Positions 17,255 to 26,362 of a DNA stretch of 64,000 nucleotides are shown piece by piece; the stretch's first letter is position 1; each line of letters starts with the position of its first letter. The notes below the pieces were generated by a model, which was not told the DNA's origin, did not search any database, and saw only the letters and a program-made list of their open reading frames with translations. The stretch is taken from NCBI RefSeq assembly GCF_028736235.1, contig NZ_CP117884.1:2170001-2234000 (forward strand), in the 5' to 3' direction. The position numbers and the translations under genes were made by a program. Source of the stretch: Lacticaseibacillus pabuli. GTDB lineage: Bacteria; Bacillota; Bacilli; Lactobacillales; Lactobacillaceae.

Positions 17255-17803
17255 TTATGCTGCGCTGTTACTGAAATCAGCCTTTACGACCCGGTTTGCC
17301 GTAACGGTTGGCACATCCTTGTAGCCAACGCCGGTGGCACTGCCACCAGTCACGCCGCGCACGGTGACGTTATGGTTCAGTGCGACCCCATTGCCAAGGG
17401 CGCTATTGCGGTCAACACGAACGGCAATCAATTTCTTTTCGTTACCGTTGCGTGCGACTAGCAGGTAAGTTGGCGCATTGTGCTGGCCGTTGCGGATACC
17501 AACGACCTTTCCTTGCAATGCAACCTGGTTATCCTTTTGTTGTGGCAAAGCGTAGTCAGTCTGCGCCTTTGCTTTGGTTTGCGGGTGTATGCCGCGTTGT
17601 GGTTGCGTGATGCTGCTGGCGTCGGTACTTGCATTAACAAGTAAGGCGTGTCCACCGGCAACAATCCAGAATGCTGCGCCGAGTACCAAAATTGCTTTGG
17701 CTAAACGAGCGCTGCTTGAGTTTCGCAATGACTTTCGCGTGCGGAAAATGCCGATAATCAGCAATACACCGCCGAGTAATACTAAGCCTAGAGTGGCTCT
17801 CAT
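17255..17803 (-). CDS. Membrane-anchored protein, paralogue 1
   Basis: A 182-residue protein with two N-terminal hydrophobic segments (about 3-20 and 36-57) joined by a basic loop, then an extracellular domain. That domain has a beta-rich pattern (LQGKVVGIRNGQHNAPTYLLV, then VRGVTGG and a conserved NVTVRG-like strand) resembling a small OB-like barrel. Its closest relative in the window is 25003-25536: same layout, with GGHxLLV, APTYLLVA and VRG shared. I do not recognise the function. Monocistronic with its own terminator. Confidence 0.65.
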   Translation of the reverse strand: MRATLGLVLLGGVLLIIGIFRTRKSLRNSSSARLAKAILVLGAAFWIVAGGHALLVNASTDASSITQPQRGIHPQTKAKAQTDYALPQQKDNQVALQGKVVGIRNGQHNAPTYLLVARNGNEKKLIAVRVDRNSALGNGVALNHNVTVRGVTGGSATGVGYKDVPTVTANRVVKADFSNSAA

Positions 17804-18144
17804 TGGTATCAGTCCTTCGCTATTTGTATTTTGTAACTCGTGCTGTTTTCATAACACGTAATTATCAATGAAATGGATTATACACTGGTTTCCAAAATAA
17901 AGCAAATGTAGTTTCTTTGGGAAACGACCTTTATCTGAAACCGTTTTGCCGGCAGTTCCGATAGTTGTTGTGTTGTCGTAATCGACGTCTAATGGCAACG
18001 ATATCTTCATTTGTTCGGATAATCCAGTTATAAACATAATCAGGAATAACGTCACCAGGTAGTTACCAACAGTGTCGCGCCTGGCTGCGTATCCCCCAAT
18101 ACTGACACCCAAACCTGCCGTTACCTAGTCATCACTGTCCTGCA
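17804..18144. other. Gap without supported gene
   Basis: It holds the upstream region of the 17803 gene. A minus-strand open frame (17849-18112) has no ribosome site, no recognisable motif and poor codon structure, so I do not call it. It may be decayed sequence next to the HAD pseudogene. Confidence 0.5.
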
Positions 18145-18923
18145 TCACAGCACAAACTTCTGCAAAGCGCGGGCTAACCCATCATCATCGTTGCTGGCCG
18201 TGACATAGTCGGCATGGGCTTTGGCAGCATCATTGCCGTTACCCATTGCAACTGCCAGTCCGGCGTAATCAAACATGGCCACGTCATTGTCTTCATCCCC
18301 GAATGCCATGACCTCATCAGCGGTCAATCCCAGATGCGTCGCAAGGTGTGCCGCCCCGCTCCCCTTGTTCACACCTTTATCCATCAGCTCGAGGAACGGC
18401 CGTCCAGCGCGTATGACTTCATACTGCGCACCAAACGTGGCTCTGACGCCTGCTTCTGCTTGATCAAGCATCGTTTCTTCGCCGCAGAACACACCCTTAA
18501 TGGCCTGCACACCATCCGGCAAGTTATCTGGATCACGTACTAGAATCCCCGTTGAATTTTCAACCGCCTGCAGCGCCGTAATCGCCCCCACGTCACGGTC
18601 CCGCGTAATCACCTCACTCGTCGCGGTCACGATGTTAAACGGCACGTGATGCGCTAGACCTTAGCTTGTCATCGCCTCGTAAGCACCTGCTGGCAAGACG
18701 TCCTGATTCACAATCCGCCCCATCACAGATTCCACGACCGCGCCGTTAAACGTTATCACGTACTGGTCATCGCGCGTCATCTCGAGCTGCCGCAGATAAG
18801 TTTGCACCCCTGCACACCCTTTGCCATTGCGGCTTTAATTGCGGCGTGCGTGGTTGGCATAATCTCGCCCTTGCTGTTCAGCAAGGTATCATCAATATCA
18901 ATGGTCACTAGTTTAATTGCCAT
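18145..18923 (-). pseudogene. Cof-like HAD sugar phosphatase, decayed
   Basis: The ATG at 18921-18923 begins MAIKLVTIDIDDTLL, a normal HAD motif I. Around 18804-18815 the frame jumps from KGVQG to VQTYLRQLEM: the stretch that should carry motif II (CTGRP-like) is deleted between two GTGCA-type repeats. At 18661-18663 a TAA interrupts the sequence after EAMTS. The C-terminal half then continues with GDEDNDVAMFDYAG, the motif IV Mg site. With a deletion, a frameshift and a nonsense codon, this is a dead gene and not a sequencing artefact. Family: Cof/YidA phosphatases. Confidence 0.85.
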
Positions 18924-18951
18924 CGTTAATCCAGTTTCCTCCAAAGACTAA

Positions 18952-18986
18952 ATGATGCACCGCACCCATAAGGCGCGATGCATCAT
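18952..18986 (-). terminator. Lactose operon terminator
   Basis: ATGATGCACCGC pairs with GCGATGCATCAT (18952-18986) downstream of lacG. The T-run is weak (TTTAGTCTTT on the minus strand). Confidence 0.6.
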
Positions 18987-19027
18987 CACTTCTCATTCAT
19001 TTTGTTGAAATTTGTTCGGCTGCTAAG

Positions 19028-20440
19028 TTACTTCATGGTATCGGCAAGTTCCTTGTACCACTCCGCACTCTTCTTGATGTAGCGCTTCTGCGTCTTGAAA
19101 TCGACGTAGAACAGCCCATAGCGCTTGTTGTAGCCATTAGCCCACGAGAACTGATCCTGCAGCGACCAGATGAAGTAGCCCTGAACGTCGACCCCTTCAT
19201 CCCGTGCCTTGAGCACAGCAGCAACGTGCTGATCCACGAAATCAATCCGTGGGGAATCATCAATCACTTTGTCAGTGCCGTCGAACTCATCCTTGTAGCC
19301 CATCCCATTTTCAGTAATGTAGATGGTCTTGCAATTTGGATATTCGCGCTTCATCCGCTTGAGCAAATCGTACAAGCCCTCAGGATAAATGTTCCAATCC
19401 CAGTCAGTGGTTGGCACGTCAGGGTTTGGTACAATCTGGCCAACGCCGTGGAAGCTGAAGCTGGATGAACCCTTCTTACCAGTCCCATTGAAGTGGTTAC
19501 CACTAGGACCGTCGTACGCCTGGATAAACTGTGACTGGTAGTAATTCATTCCGAAGTAGTCGTTCTGCGTCGACGCCTTCTTTAGAATTGCCATATCACC
19601 ATCTTCAATATCCAGATGAGCATCGTTTGCGTCCAAGATTTCGTTGATCAAGGACATCGTCTCGGGCGTGTATTCACCCAGGAACGTCCCGTCCAGCAAG
19701 AAGCGGTTAAGGAATGCGTCGTACAGCGCAGCCGCATGCTTGTTTTCTGGTGTGTCCGTGATTGGGTAGACGGGGTTCAAAACGTGAATCAAACCAATGC
19801 GACCATCGAGGTGCATAGACTTGTACAGGTTGACGACACGGGCATGGGCTAACAGCTCATTGTGCTGCGCCTGGATTGAACTCGTGACATCAAAGTGGTG
19901 GTTCGGTGGGAAGTTGCCCACGATATACTGACCAGTAGCAAGGGAGATGAGTTCGTTAATCGTGAACCAGTTCTTTACTTCGGGGAATTCCGTGAAGCAG
20001 AACTTCGCGTAGTCAACGAAGTAATCGATGTTCTTGCGGTTCAACCAGTCGCCATCATCAAACAGCGTCTTGGGCTCGTCGAAGTGATGCAGTGAGACGT
20101 ATGGCGTCACGCCGGCATCAATGGCGGTCTTGAACAGTTTGTGGTAGTACGCCACACCTGCTTGATTTGGTTCACCGTAACCCTTGGGGAAGATGCGGGT
20201 CCAAGCAATCGAAACCCGAATGGCATTAAGCCCGTATTTCTTAGCCAGACCGATATCTTCAGGGTACTTGTGGTAGAAGTCGCTCGCTGGATCAGGTGAG
20301 AAACGGCCTTGCGCCTTCAAATAGTCATCCCACATTGTCTTGCCCTTGCCGTCAACGGTTGTGGCACCTTCGACTTGGTAAGCCGCAGTCGCACCGCCCC
20401 AAACAAATCCTTTTGGTAAGGCCTTAACGCGATTTAACAT
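19028..20440 (-). CDS. lacG: 6-phospho-beta-galactosidase
   Basis: GH1 enzyme hydrolysing lactose-6-phosphate from the lactose PTS into glucose and galactose-6-phosphate. The 470 residues match LacG closely along the whole length (GGATAAYQVEGATTVDGKGK, ASDFYHKYP, KKSAEWYKELA end). The acid/base glutamate is E163 in TINEL, and the nucleophile is in YITENGMGYKDEF. The start at 20438-20440 has GGAGG 6 nt upstream; an ATG two codons earlier abuts that site. It is the last gene of the operon, 18 nt after lacE. Tagatose-6-phosphate pathway genes are not in the window. Confidence 0.93.
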   Translation of the reverse strand: MLNRVKALPKGFVWGGATAAYQVEGATTVDGKGKTMWDDYLKAQGRFSPDPASDFYHKYPEDIGLAKKYGLNAIRVSIAWTRIFPKGYGEPNQAGVAYYHKLFKTAIDAGVTPYVSLHHFDEPKTLFDDGDWLNRKNIDYFVDYAKFCFTEFPEVKNWFTINELISLATGQYIVGNFPPNHHFDVTSSIQAQHNELLAHARVVNLYKSMHLDGRIGLIHVLNPVYPITDTPENKHAAALYDAFLNRFLLDGTFLGEYTPETMSLINEILDANDAHLDIEDGDMAILKKASTQNDYFGMNYYQSQFIQAYDGPSGNHFNGTGKKGSSSFSFHGVGQIVPNPDVPTTDWDWNIYPEGLYDLLKRMKREYPNCKTIYITENGMGYKDEFDGTDKVIDDSPRIDFVDQHVAAVLKARDEGVDVQGYFIWSLQDQFSWANGYNKRYGLFYVDFKTQKRYIKKSAEWYKELADTMK

Positions 20441-20458
20441 TGTCATCCTCCTTAATCT

Positions 20459-22225
20459 CTATGCACCAGCTGGCTGCGCACCCTTGTGGTTCTTCCGCAT
20501 CGTATCAACGATGAAGTCCAGGGCCTTATCAGCATGGCGCGTCAAGTCGATGTACTGCTTACCAGTTGTGGTAATCATTTCAACATCACTGTGATCAGCT
20601 TCAACCTGCAGTGTGTCGCGCATCGCATCCATCTGTGGTGCCAGAACAACAACGTCCATGGCTGGCAGAATATCGGAGTGAGCACCATATGCCGCAGCAG
20701 CAGCTTCAACAGGCAACTTCTTATCTTGCGCCATCTTGTTCAATGCATTGGCGAGAATACCGCTCGTACCACCGCCAGCGCAAAGTACCAAAATGTTTAA
20801 TTCCTTCTTATCCTTAGTGAGTTCCAGTGGGACGTCACCAGCAACGGGTGCAACAACAGCTTCGGCAACAGGTGCGCTGGATGAAACATCGGAGTCACCT
20901 TCGTCGTCAGCGTCACCATCAGCAACGACACCGGCAGCGGCCTTAGCAGCTTCTTCTTGGACCTTCTGTGCATCGTAGGCCTTGAAGAATGGGTAGTAAA
21001 CGGCGACATCCATCGCCAGCATAATGACAATCAGGAACAGTGACTTCACGGCAAAACCGGTCCCGAGGAACAGTCCGATTGGGCCTGGTGTCGTCCATGG
21101 CAGGTTGTACAGGAACCCGTTCATCCCGATGACATCAACAAAGAATTTGAAGAGCCATACGTTCAGGATTGGGGTCAGGATAAATGGAATGAAGAAGACT
21201 GGGTTCAAAATCAGTGGTGCACCGAACAAAATAGGTTCGTTGACACCGAATGAAACTGGGATAGCTGCGGCACGACCAACAGCTTTCAGTTCCTTTGACT
21301 TAGCCCAAAGTGCAAACATGTAAGTGATAACCAGAGTCGCACCAGTACCACCAAGGGTCGCAACGAAGTACTGAGTACCTTGTGCCAGAATGTTAGTCGC
21401 GTGACCGCCGGCTTGGAAGATCTTCAAGTTGGCTTCAACGTTGGTCAGGTAAATCGCGGTAACGGCTGGTTCAACAATTGAAGGGCCATGAATCCCGATG
21501 AACCAGAAGAACGCCATCGCGCCGTAGACAATCGCTAGGCCGAAGTAACCATCGGCAGCGGTGAACAGTGGTGCGAGTGAATTGATGATCCATTCAGCCA
21601 AGTTCGTCTTGGTTGCGGTCCGGAACAGAATATCGAAAATCCAGAAGAACGTTGTGGAGAAAGCGAATGGAATAATGTTCGCAAACGCCGATGAAATGTT
21701 GCCGGGAACTTCTTTAGGCAACTTGATGGTCACGTGATGCTTGAAGCACCAGTAGTAGATGTTTGGGACAACAAAGGCAACCAGAAAGGCGGCGATTAAG
21801 CCTTTCGAACCCATGTAGCCAGTGTTGAAGAACAGGACACCCGCTTTGTTGACAAATGGATCAACCGCGATGAGCAGGAATGCAACCTGCGCACCAAACA
21901 TGACGGCTTGAACTGGGACCTGATTAATCTTTGGCAAGCGTAAGTTCAGGCTCTTGCTCAGAGCACGGGCAACGTTGGCGGTTGCCATCAGTGACAGAAC
22001 CCCCATGGAGAAGTTGTAAACCTTCATGAGTGAATCGTTGACATTAGTTGGCCAGTAGAAGCCCCAAATGTTTGGGACCGCCGAAACCAGCAAGAACAAA
22101 CTTGAAAAGATGATAATTGGCATGAGAGAGATAAACCCATCACGCACGGCCATCAAGTAAATGTTTGCTGAGACCTTACGGAAGAACGGTTGGGCTTTCT
22201 CAATTTGTTTAACTATGTGCTTCAT
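20459..22225 (-). CDS. lacE: Lactose PTS EIICB
   Basis: Membrane component that transports and phosphorylates lactose. The EIIC domain (about 1-430) has roughly eight to ten membrane segments with GIHGPSIVEP and FGVNEPILFG. A negatively charged Ala/Asp-rich linker (about 440-470) follows, then EIIB with the phospho-cysteine C482 in LCAGGGTSG. The 588 residues are slightly longer than typical because of the linker. AAGGAGG precedes the ATG. It lies between lacF and lacG, the usual partners. Confidence 0.93.
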   Translation of the reverse strand: MKHIVKQIEKAQPFFRKVSANIYLMAVRDGFISLMPIIIFSSLFLLVSAVPNIWGFYWPTNVNDSLMKVYNFSMGVLSLMATANVARALSKSLNLRLPKINQVPVQAVMFGAQVAFLLIAVDPFVNKAGVLFFNTGYMGSKGLIAAFLVAFVVPNIYYWCFKHHVTIKLPKEVPGNISSAFANIIPFAFSTTFFWIFDILFRTATKTNLAEWIINSLAPLFTAADGYFGLAIVYGAMAFFWFIGIHGPSIVEPAVTAIYLTNVEANLKIFQAGGHATNILAQGTQYFVATLGGTGATLVITYMFALWAKSKELKAVGRAAAIPVSFGVNEPILFGAPLILNPVFFIPFILTPILNVWLFKFFVDVIGMNGFLYNLPWTTPGPIGLFLGTGFAVKSLFLIVIMLAMDVAVYYPFFKAYDAQKVQEEAAKAAAGVVADGDADDEGDSDVSSSAPVAEAVVAPVAGDVPLELTKDKKELNILVLCAGGGTSGILANALNKMAQDKKLPVEAAAAAYGAHSDILPAMDVVVLAPQMDAMRDTLQVEADHSDVEMITTTGKQYIDLTRHADKALDFIVDTMRKNHKGAQPAGA

Positions 22226-22249
22226 AGTTTTCCTCCTTGATTGTTGCCA

Positions 22250-22606
22250 CTACTTAACTTCGTTTTTAATTCCTAATTGTTTCTCGATACGGTCAATCCG
22301 TTCATACTCATCGATAAAGTAGGTGACCTCGTCCTTGAGCATCATGGTGGTCATCAGGGTATCTTGACCATGGACCATGATGAAGGTGACATCCATGTCG
22401 GTGCCGCCAGCTTCTTTGCTCAGCAGCTTGGTCTGTTCGTTATGTGCTTCATTAATTGAATCGGTCGAAGCAGCCACGCTCTTGCGCGCTTCGTCAAACT
22501 GACCCTTGCGCGCGAGGTCCAAACCCTTGAGCAATGCTGTTTTAGCATCACCGGCGTACGCCACAATTGCAAATCCAGTCATTGAAATTTCTTCTTTAGT
22601 CGCCAT
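22250..22606 (-). CDS. lacF: Lactose PTS EIIA
   Basis: Soluble 118-residue EIIA of the lactose/cellobiose family that passes phosphate from HPr to the EIIB of lacE. The phospho-histidine is H79 in IMVHGQDTLM. It acts as a trimer in known homologues. It begins 11 nt after lacT and ends 24 nt before lacE. This gene order (lacT-lacF-lacE-lacG) differs from Lacticaseibacillus casei, where lacF comes last. Confidence 0.93.
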   Translation of the reverse strand: MATKEEISMTGFAIVAYAGDAKTALLKGLDLARKGQFDEARKSVAASTDSINEAHNEQTKLLSKEAGGTDMDVTFIMVHGQDTLMTTMMLKDEVTYFIDEYERIDRIEKQLGIKNEVK

Positions 22607-22617
22607 CGTAATATCTC

Positions 22618-23481
22618 CTATTTATTTTGTTGAATAACTTCATCTGTCAGACGTTGAATGTGAATAATGAAGTACAGCCGCTCGTTATCGTTGATCCCCG
22701 GGTACAGCTTGGTTTTGATTTCGTTGAATAGTTCCTGACCAATCTTGTACGAGCCAGGATAGTTATCACGCAACTGCTGCTCAACGGCCGGTGCCAGTTT
22801 CGTGTTGTCTTCCTCTAAATGCCGGATGCGATCAACGAGATACTGCAGATGTACCATAAATCGATCATAATAATTGCCATTCTTCGCGGTCCGATAGATG
22901 CCGTTCCGGTTCAGGATGCCCAGCACGATGCTGGTGACTTCCGCCGCCGGTCCCTTCTTGAACTCCTCTTCTTTCTCGGAGTCATCCCCGCTCGCATTGA
23001 TGAAATGCAGCGCCAGGCTGCGAGTTTCTGTCTGCGGGAAATCTGCGTGCAAGTTAGCAGCGATGATGGCAAGCGCCCTCGTCGCGACCTCATACTCGCG
23101 CGGATATTGTCCTTGCAAGTCGGGAACCATGCTCTCCGTGTATTCGCCGGCCTGCAGCCGTTTAAATGCACCGAAGATATGGTCACTCAACGTAATGTAA
23201 ATATAGTCCAACACCTGAATATGAAATTGTTTCTTAGCCATATCGATGATTTCGTATGTTGTCATGACAATGTCGATTGGAATATCCTTCAGCAGGAAAT
23301 ACAGATTTGATTGGGATTCCTTTGTATCGAGATAGAAAATCTTTTCGACCTGATTGGCCTGAATCACGTCGCCGCTTCGTTTGTTGAAGCCGATTCCCTT
23401 ACCCTGAACAACGGCTTGCCGCTGATGATCAAGGTTGACGAGGGCTGCGTTGTTGTCTAATGCTCGAGCAATTACTAACAT
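22618..23481 (-). CDS. lacT: BglG-family transcriptional antiterminator
   Basis: RNA-binding antiterminator that lets RNA polymerase pass the terminator in the lac leader when lactose is being transported. The N-terminal CAT RNA-binding domain (1-55) is followed by PRD1 (about 65-170, histidines in LSDHIFGAF and LALHFINAS) and PRD2 (about 175-287, histidines in FMVHLQYLVDR and FIIHIQRLTDE). The PRD histidines are phosphorylated by PTS proteins. Its target lies directly upstream (23559-23586). The 287 residues are normal length. Confidence 0.92.
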   Translation of the reverse strand: MLVIARALDNNAALVNLDHQRQAVVQGKGIGFNKRSGDVIQANQVEKIFYLDTKESQSNLYFLLKDIPIDIVMTTYEIIDMAKKQFHIQVLDYIYITLSDHIFGAFKRLQAGEYTESMVPDLQGQYPREYEVATRALAIIAANLHADFPQTETRSLALHFINASGDDSEKEEEFKKGPAAEVTSIVLGILNRNGIYRTAKNGNYYDRFMVHLQYLVDRIRHLEEDNTKLAPAVEQQLRDNYPGSYKIGQELFNEIKTKLYPGINDNERLYFIIHIQRLTDEVIQQNK

Positions 23482-23516
23482 GGTTAACCTAACCCCCTAA
23501 TTTCGATGTAAAGCAC

Positions 23517-23586
23517 AAAAAATGACCACAGACAACGCTCTAAACGAACGTCATCCGTGGTCATGCCTAATTAAATAGTAACACCC
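23517..23586 (-). promoter_or_regulatory. LacT antiterminator site (RAT) and leader terminator
   Basis: On the minus strand GGGTGTTACTA...TTAGGCATGACC (23559-23586) matches the RAT pattern bound by BglG-family proteins. Its last bases form the 5' arm of a terminator, ATGACCACGG/CTGTGGTCAT (arms 23549-23564 and 23522-23537), followed by six T (23517-23522). RAT formation and terminator formation exclude each other. Confidence 0.9.
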
Positions 23587-23613
23587 ACTGAATATTCAAT
23601 TCCTTTTTCGACA

Positions 23614-23656
23614 CTCATAGGGTAACACCTTAGCCTTGCCAATGTAAACGCTTTAA
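23614..23656 (-). promoter_or_regulatory. Lactose operon promoter with cre site
   Basis: On the minus strand TTGGCA (23637-23642), a 17-nt spacer and TATGAG (23614-23619) form the promoter. TTAAAGCGTTTACA (23643-23656) fits the cre consensus with one mismatch and touches the -35, predicting CcpA repression. Confidence 0.7.
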
Positions 23657-23860
23657 CGGCAAAAAAAGATAAGATAATGTGCAGACGAATGGCAAAGCGA
23701 CCGATAACTTGTGTAACACTCTGCAATAAAGCTAATCTTGTTAATCGTTTATCAGCTCATAAATAACTAGCTAAAGTCATGCATTTATCATTATTCACAC
23801 TGACTCCCAACCCCATTAAACAGATTACTTGCTCCTAACTACCTCATTTTGAGAATGCAG
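23657..23860. other. Gap, nothing recognised
   Basis: An AT-rich stretch between the lactose promoter and the end of the WYL gene. I see no coding frame, hairpin terminator or repeat that I can support. Confidence 0.5.
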
Positions 23861-23926
23861 TTACGGTTGCGCAGTGTACAACCCGGCTACCTTGAGCGCC
23901 TCATCACGAACTTGGTCTGCCAACCG

Positions 23927-24850
23927 CTACGGACTCAAGACTCGCACCCGGCTGCCTTGACCAGTTACCCATTTATGAATGGCCGCCTCGGAATCCGTCA
24001 CTTCAAACAAGTGAACCCCGGTCGCCGATTTGTTGAGGCACCTTGTCCGTGGAAACTGATTCTGAACGGTATCAATTGGCTGAGCAGTTTCCAGTTGCAC
24101 GGTCACTGTCTTTTCACAATCCTTTTGATTGCAGTAGTCATCGCGCATCAGCCGGCGAACTGCCGCTGACACTTTGCCATCAGGTGTCGTTTGACTAACC
24201 TCAAGCATCAACAGTCGATCAACCCGGAATAATCGTCGTGCTTGCGTCTTGCAATCAAACATCGCAACCTGAAAGAAACCATCCTGAAATGCAGTAACTA
24301 ATGGCACCGCCGTATAACTAACTCGTTCACCAGAACTAACCCGATACTGGAAGTTCAAGGCCTGCTGCCGAGTAATTGCTGACACAATCAAGTTTAGATT
24401 TGTCAGCACCACTCGACCATTGGTGATGCCCTGATATTTCGAGATAGCGGTTGCCAGTGCATGCTGAAACTGCACATGCGCCTCGGGGCCGAGGGGCGCG
24501 CCCAATTGCTGAATCACCCGTTGCATATCTTGATCTGCAAATGCCCTAGATGCCAACAAAATGTGGCCAATTGCAATTAGCGTACCAATTTGGCCTTCAT
24601 CCGCCGTGCCAACCAGACGATAGCACCCGTCACGGAGCACCAAATCACGTGAATCGTCCGCATCACGCATCGTATCCCGGATTACGGTCAAGTCACGCTG
24701 AAAAGAGCGCTTGACGGATTCAGAATCTGAATTAACGGTCTCAGGTTCAAACTGGGCCTTGATTTCCGCCCACTTTGCTAACGTAATCGTCTCCCCATTT
24801 AGCAACGCCATATACGTGGCGAGTGCCCGCCGACTACTTTTATTATCCAT
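23927..24850 (-). CDS. WYL-domain transcriptional regulator with premature stop
   Basis: Predicted DNA-binding regulator. The N-terminal region (about 1-80) is a winged-helix-like segment, and the WYL domain spans about 140-210 (ALNFQYRVSSGERVSYTAVP, then FRVDRLLML). A C-terminal WCX domain ends at GSRVRVLSP, where TAG (23927-23929) stops translation. The same frame stays open behind the stop for 21 more codons (RLADQVRDEALKVAGLY) to a TAA at 23861-23863, which is how WYL proteins normally end. So the protein has lost its last helix by a point mutation; the effect on function is unknown. Confidence 0.75.
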   Translation of the reverse strand: MDNKSSRRALATYMALLNGETITLAKWAEIKAQFEPETVNSDSESVKRSFQRDLTVIRDTMRDADDSRDLVLRDGCYRLVGTADEGQIGTLIAIGHILLASRAFADQDMQRVIQQLGAPLGPEAHVQFQHALATAISKYQGITNGRVVLTNLNLIVSAITRQQALNFQYRVSSGERVSYTAVPLVTAFQDGFFQVAMFDCKTQARRLFRVDRLLMLEVSQTTPDGKVSAAVRRLMRDDYCNQKDCEKTVTVQLETAQPIDTVQNQFPRTRCLNKSATGVHLFEVTDSEAAIHKWVTGQGSRVRVLSP

Positions 24851-24959
24851 TTAGTTCACCCCTTATTTGCTCTACGCAAAGGAGTATAGTCGTTGCCAAC
24901 GCCACAAAATGGCATTATCACTAAAAAAGTCGATTTTTTGAAAAATATTGTTGTTTACT

Positions 24960-25000
24960 AAAAAGATTGCTTATCGTTAGACCTGATAAGCAATCTTTTT
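24960..25000. terminator. Bidirectional terminator
   Basis: AAAAAGATTGCTTATC (24960-24975) and GATAAGCAATCTTTTT (24985-25000) form a perfect 16-bp stem with A- and T-runs at the ends. It ends the 25003-25536 gene. Confidence 0.9.
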
Positions 25001-25002
25001 AA

Positions 25003-25536
25003 TTATGTATGCGGTCGACCAATCGTCATGCTAATTTGCAAAGCCGCAACGGCCGGGAGATTGTGATAGGCTGCGTGATGACAGGTGCCTCGGCTGATAC
25101 CGCGCACTGCGACGTGGTTGCCACAGGTGAGGTTTTGATTGACTATGGTGTGATTGGTAACGTTCACGACGATAACGCCGTCAGCCGCCCCTGCTGTGGC
25201 AACTAAGAGATATGTGGGTGCGGTATCGTGAACATGGGCGAGTTTGATGATCCTGCCGTTAATTATGACAGGAATTTGTTTTAAATCATGGTGCTGCAAC
25301 TGCTGATAGGTCACCGGTCGATAGCGGGTCAAGTGGTTAATGCGGACTGGCGTGGCTGAGCTAACGTGTACTAGCAACTCGTGACCGCCCGCGGCAATTA
25401 AGAGAGCAATGCCTAACGCGGTTAACACATACGGAACTGTCGTGCTCCGTGACCGTCTTATCTGCACTCGCAGATGGACGAGTCCGAGTAATAACAATGC
25501 CCCGCCCAGTAGAAGTAAAGCTAAAGTAATTCTCAT
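25003..25536 (-). CDS. Membrane-anchored protein, paralogue 2
   Basis: A 177-residue paralogue of 17255-17803: two N-terminal hydrophobic segments (about 3-22 and 36-57), GGHELLVHVSS, then an extracellular beta-rich domain (IPVIINGRIIKLAHVHDTAPTYLLVA is the conserved core, followed by HVAVRGISRG). The cysteines in NLTCGNH and GTCHHAA are not in paralogue 1, so a disulfide specific to this copy is possible. The two genes share orientation and single-gene organisation. The function is unknown. Confidence 0.65.
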   Translation of the reverse strand: MRITLALLLLGGALLLLGLVHLRVQIRRSRSTTVPYVLTALGIALLIAAGGHELLVHVSSATPVRINHLTRYRPVTYQQLQHHDLKQIPVIINGRIIKLAHVHDTAPTYLLVATAGAADGVIVVNVTNHTIVNQNLTCGNHVAVRGISRGTCHHAAYHNLPAVAALQISMTIGRPHT

Positions 25537-25952
25537 TAAAATTGCGTCCTTCGCTAGAAATTTTGTAGCTCCGTGCAGGTAGAGAATAGCACAGTTTACG
25601 GGGCTAAGCTAAAACATCTCAAAGGTAAAAAGCCAATCTATCAGTAATTATCCCGCGTGCTTTGCATCAGAGCACCACGATTTGTGAAAAATGTGCATTT
25701 TGAGAAGCCCTAAAAATTTTTGCGGCGCCAATTTCATGTTACAAAGTAATCTGTATTGATAAATTACCGTACTTATAGAAAATTAGGCAATCACACCTCT
25801 TTCTTACCCGCAGTAGCGATAAAACCATTCCAATAACCATTCTGTAACAAAAGTTCCAGATTACAGTCTGTCGTGACAGCCCTTTAATTATAAAAAAAGT
25901 TGTAGAATATAGGTGCACCACAACAGCTTCACAATTCTAAGGGGGTTTCTAA
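25537..25952. other. Gap without gene
   Basis: It holds the upstream regions of two divergent genes. GGGGG six to seven nt before the ATG at 25953 is its ribosome site. The 60-codon minus frame at 25739-25921 lacks a ribosome site and is not called. Confidence 0.5.
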
Positions 25953-26327
25953 ATGGTACCGTATGAAATTGAGAATGTCCCTAGCGATAGTGAAATCAAG
26001 CATCGCGTGGCTCACTATGTATCTTGCGCAGAAAAACTTCTGCCTAGGCTTAAGGCGCACGACGAGTCAGCGCTTCGGGAGACGCGGCAACTGCTGCTGA
26101 ACCTTGAAACTGAGCACTCAGCCTACGTACGCCAGGACTTTGTCGCAGGGCTCGAAGATCATGAGCTCCTCAGACGCTATACACATTGGGTTCGTGATGT
26201 CGTCATGCACACTAGCGGCACTCTGAACTGGGTCAAGGCACACAGCCTGGCCTACGACGTCATCGACTATGTCAGCTTCGATCTCAAAATGCGTCTTGTC
26301 CGGCGGAAGCCACAACCTACAGCATAG
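25953..26327 (+). CDS. Hypothetical protein, 124 aa
   Basis: Unrecognised cytoplasmic protein. It is mostly helical by composition, with charged residues throughout (RLKAHDESALRETRQLLLNL) and a basic C-terminus (RRKPQPTA). No signal peptide or membrane segment is visible. The GGGGG-type ribosome site supports the ATG at 25953. It stands alone, followed by a strong hairpin. Confidence 0.55.
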   Translation: MVPYEIENVPSDSEIKHRVAHYVSCAEKLLPRLKAHDESALRETRQLLLNLETEHSAYVRQDFVAGLEDHELLRRYTHWVRDVVMHTSGTLNWVKAHSLAYDVIDYVSFDLKMRLVRRKPQPTA

Positions 26328-26362
26328 GTGAACAATTCGCAACATAGCTTATATTAAATCAA

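Noticed and set aside
17849..18112. Minus-strand open frame of 87 codons
   Set aside because: No ribosome site or recognisable motif; probably chance or decayed sequence beside the HAD pseudogene.
25739..25921. Minus-strand open frame of 60 codons
   Set aside because: No ribosome site and unnatural composition; it overlaps the promoter region of 25953.
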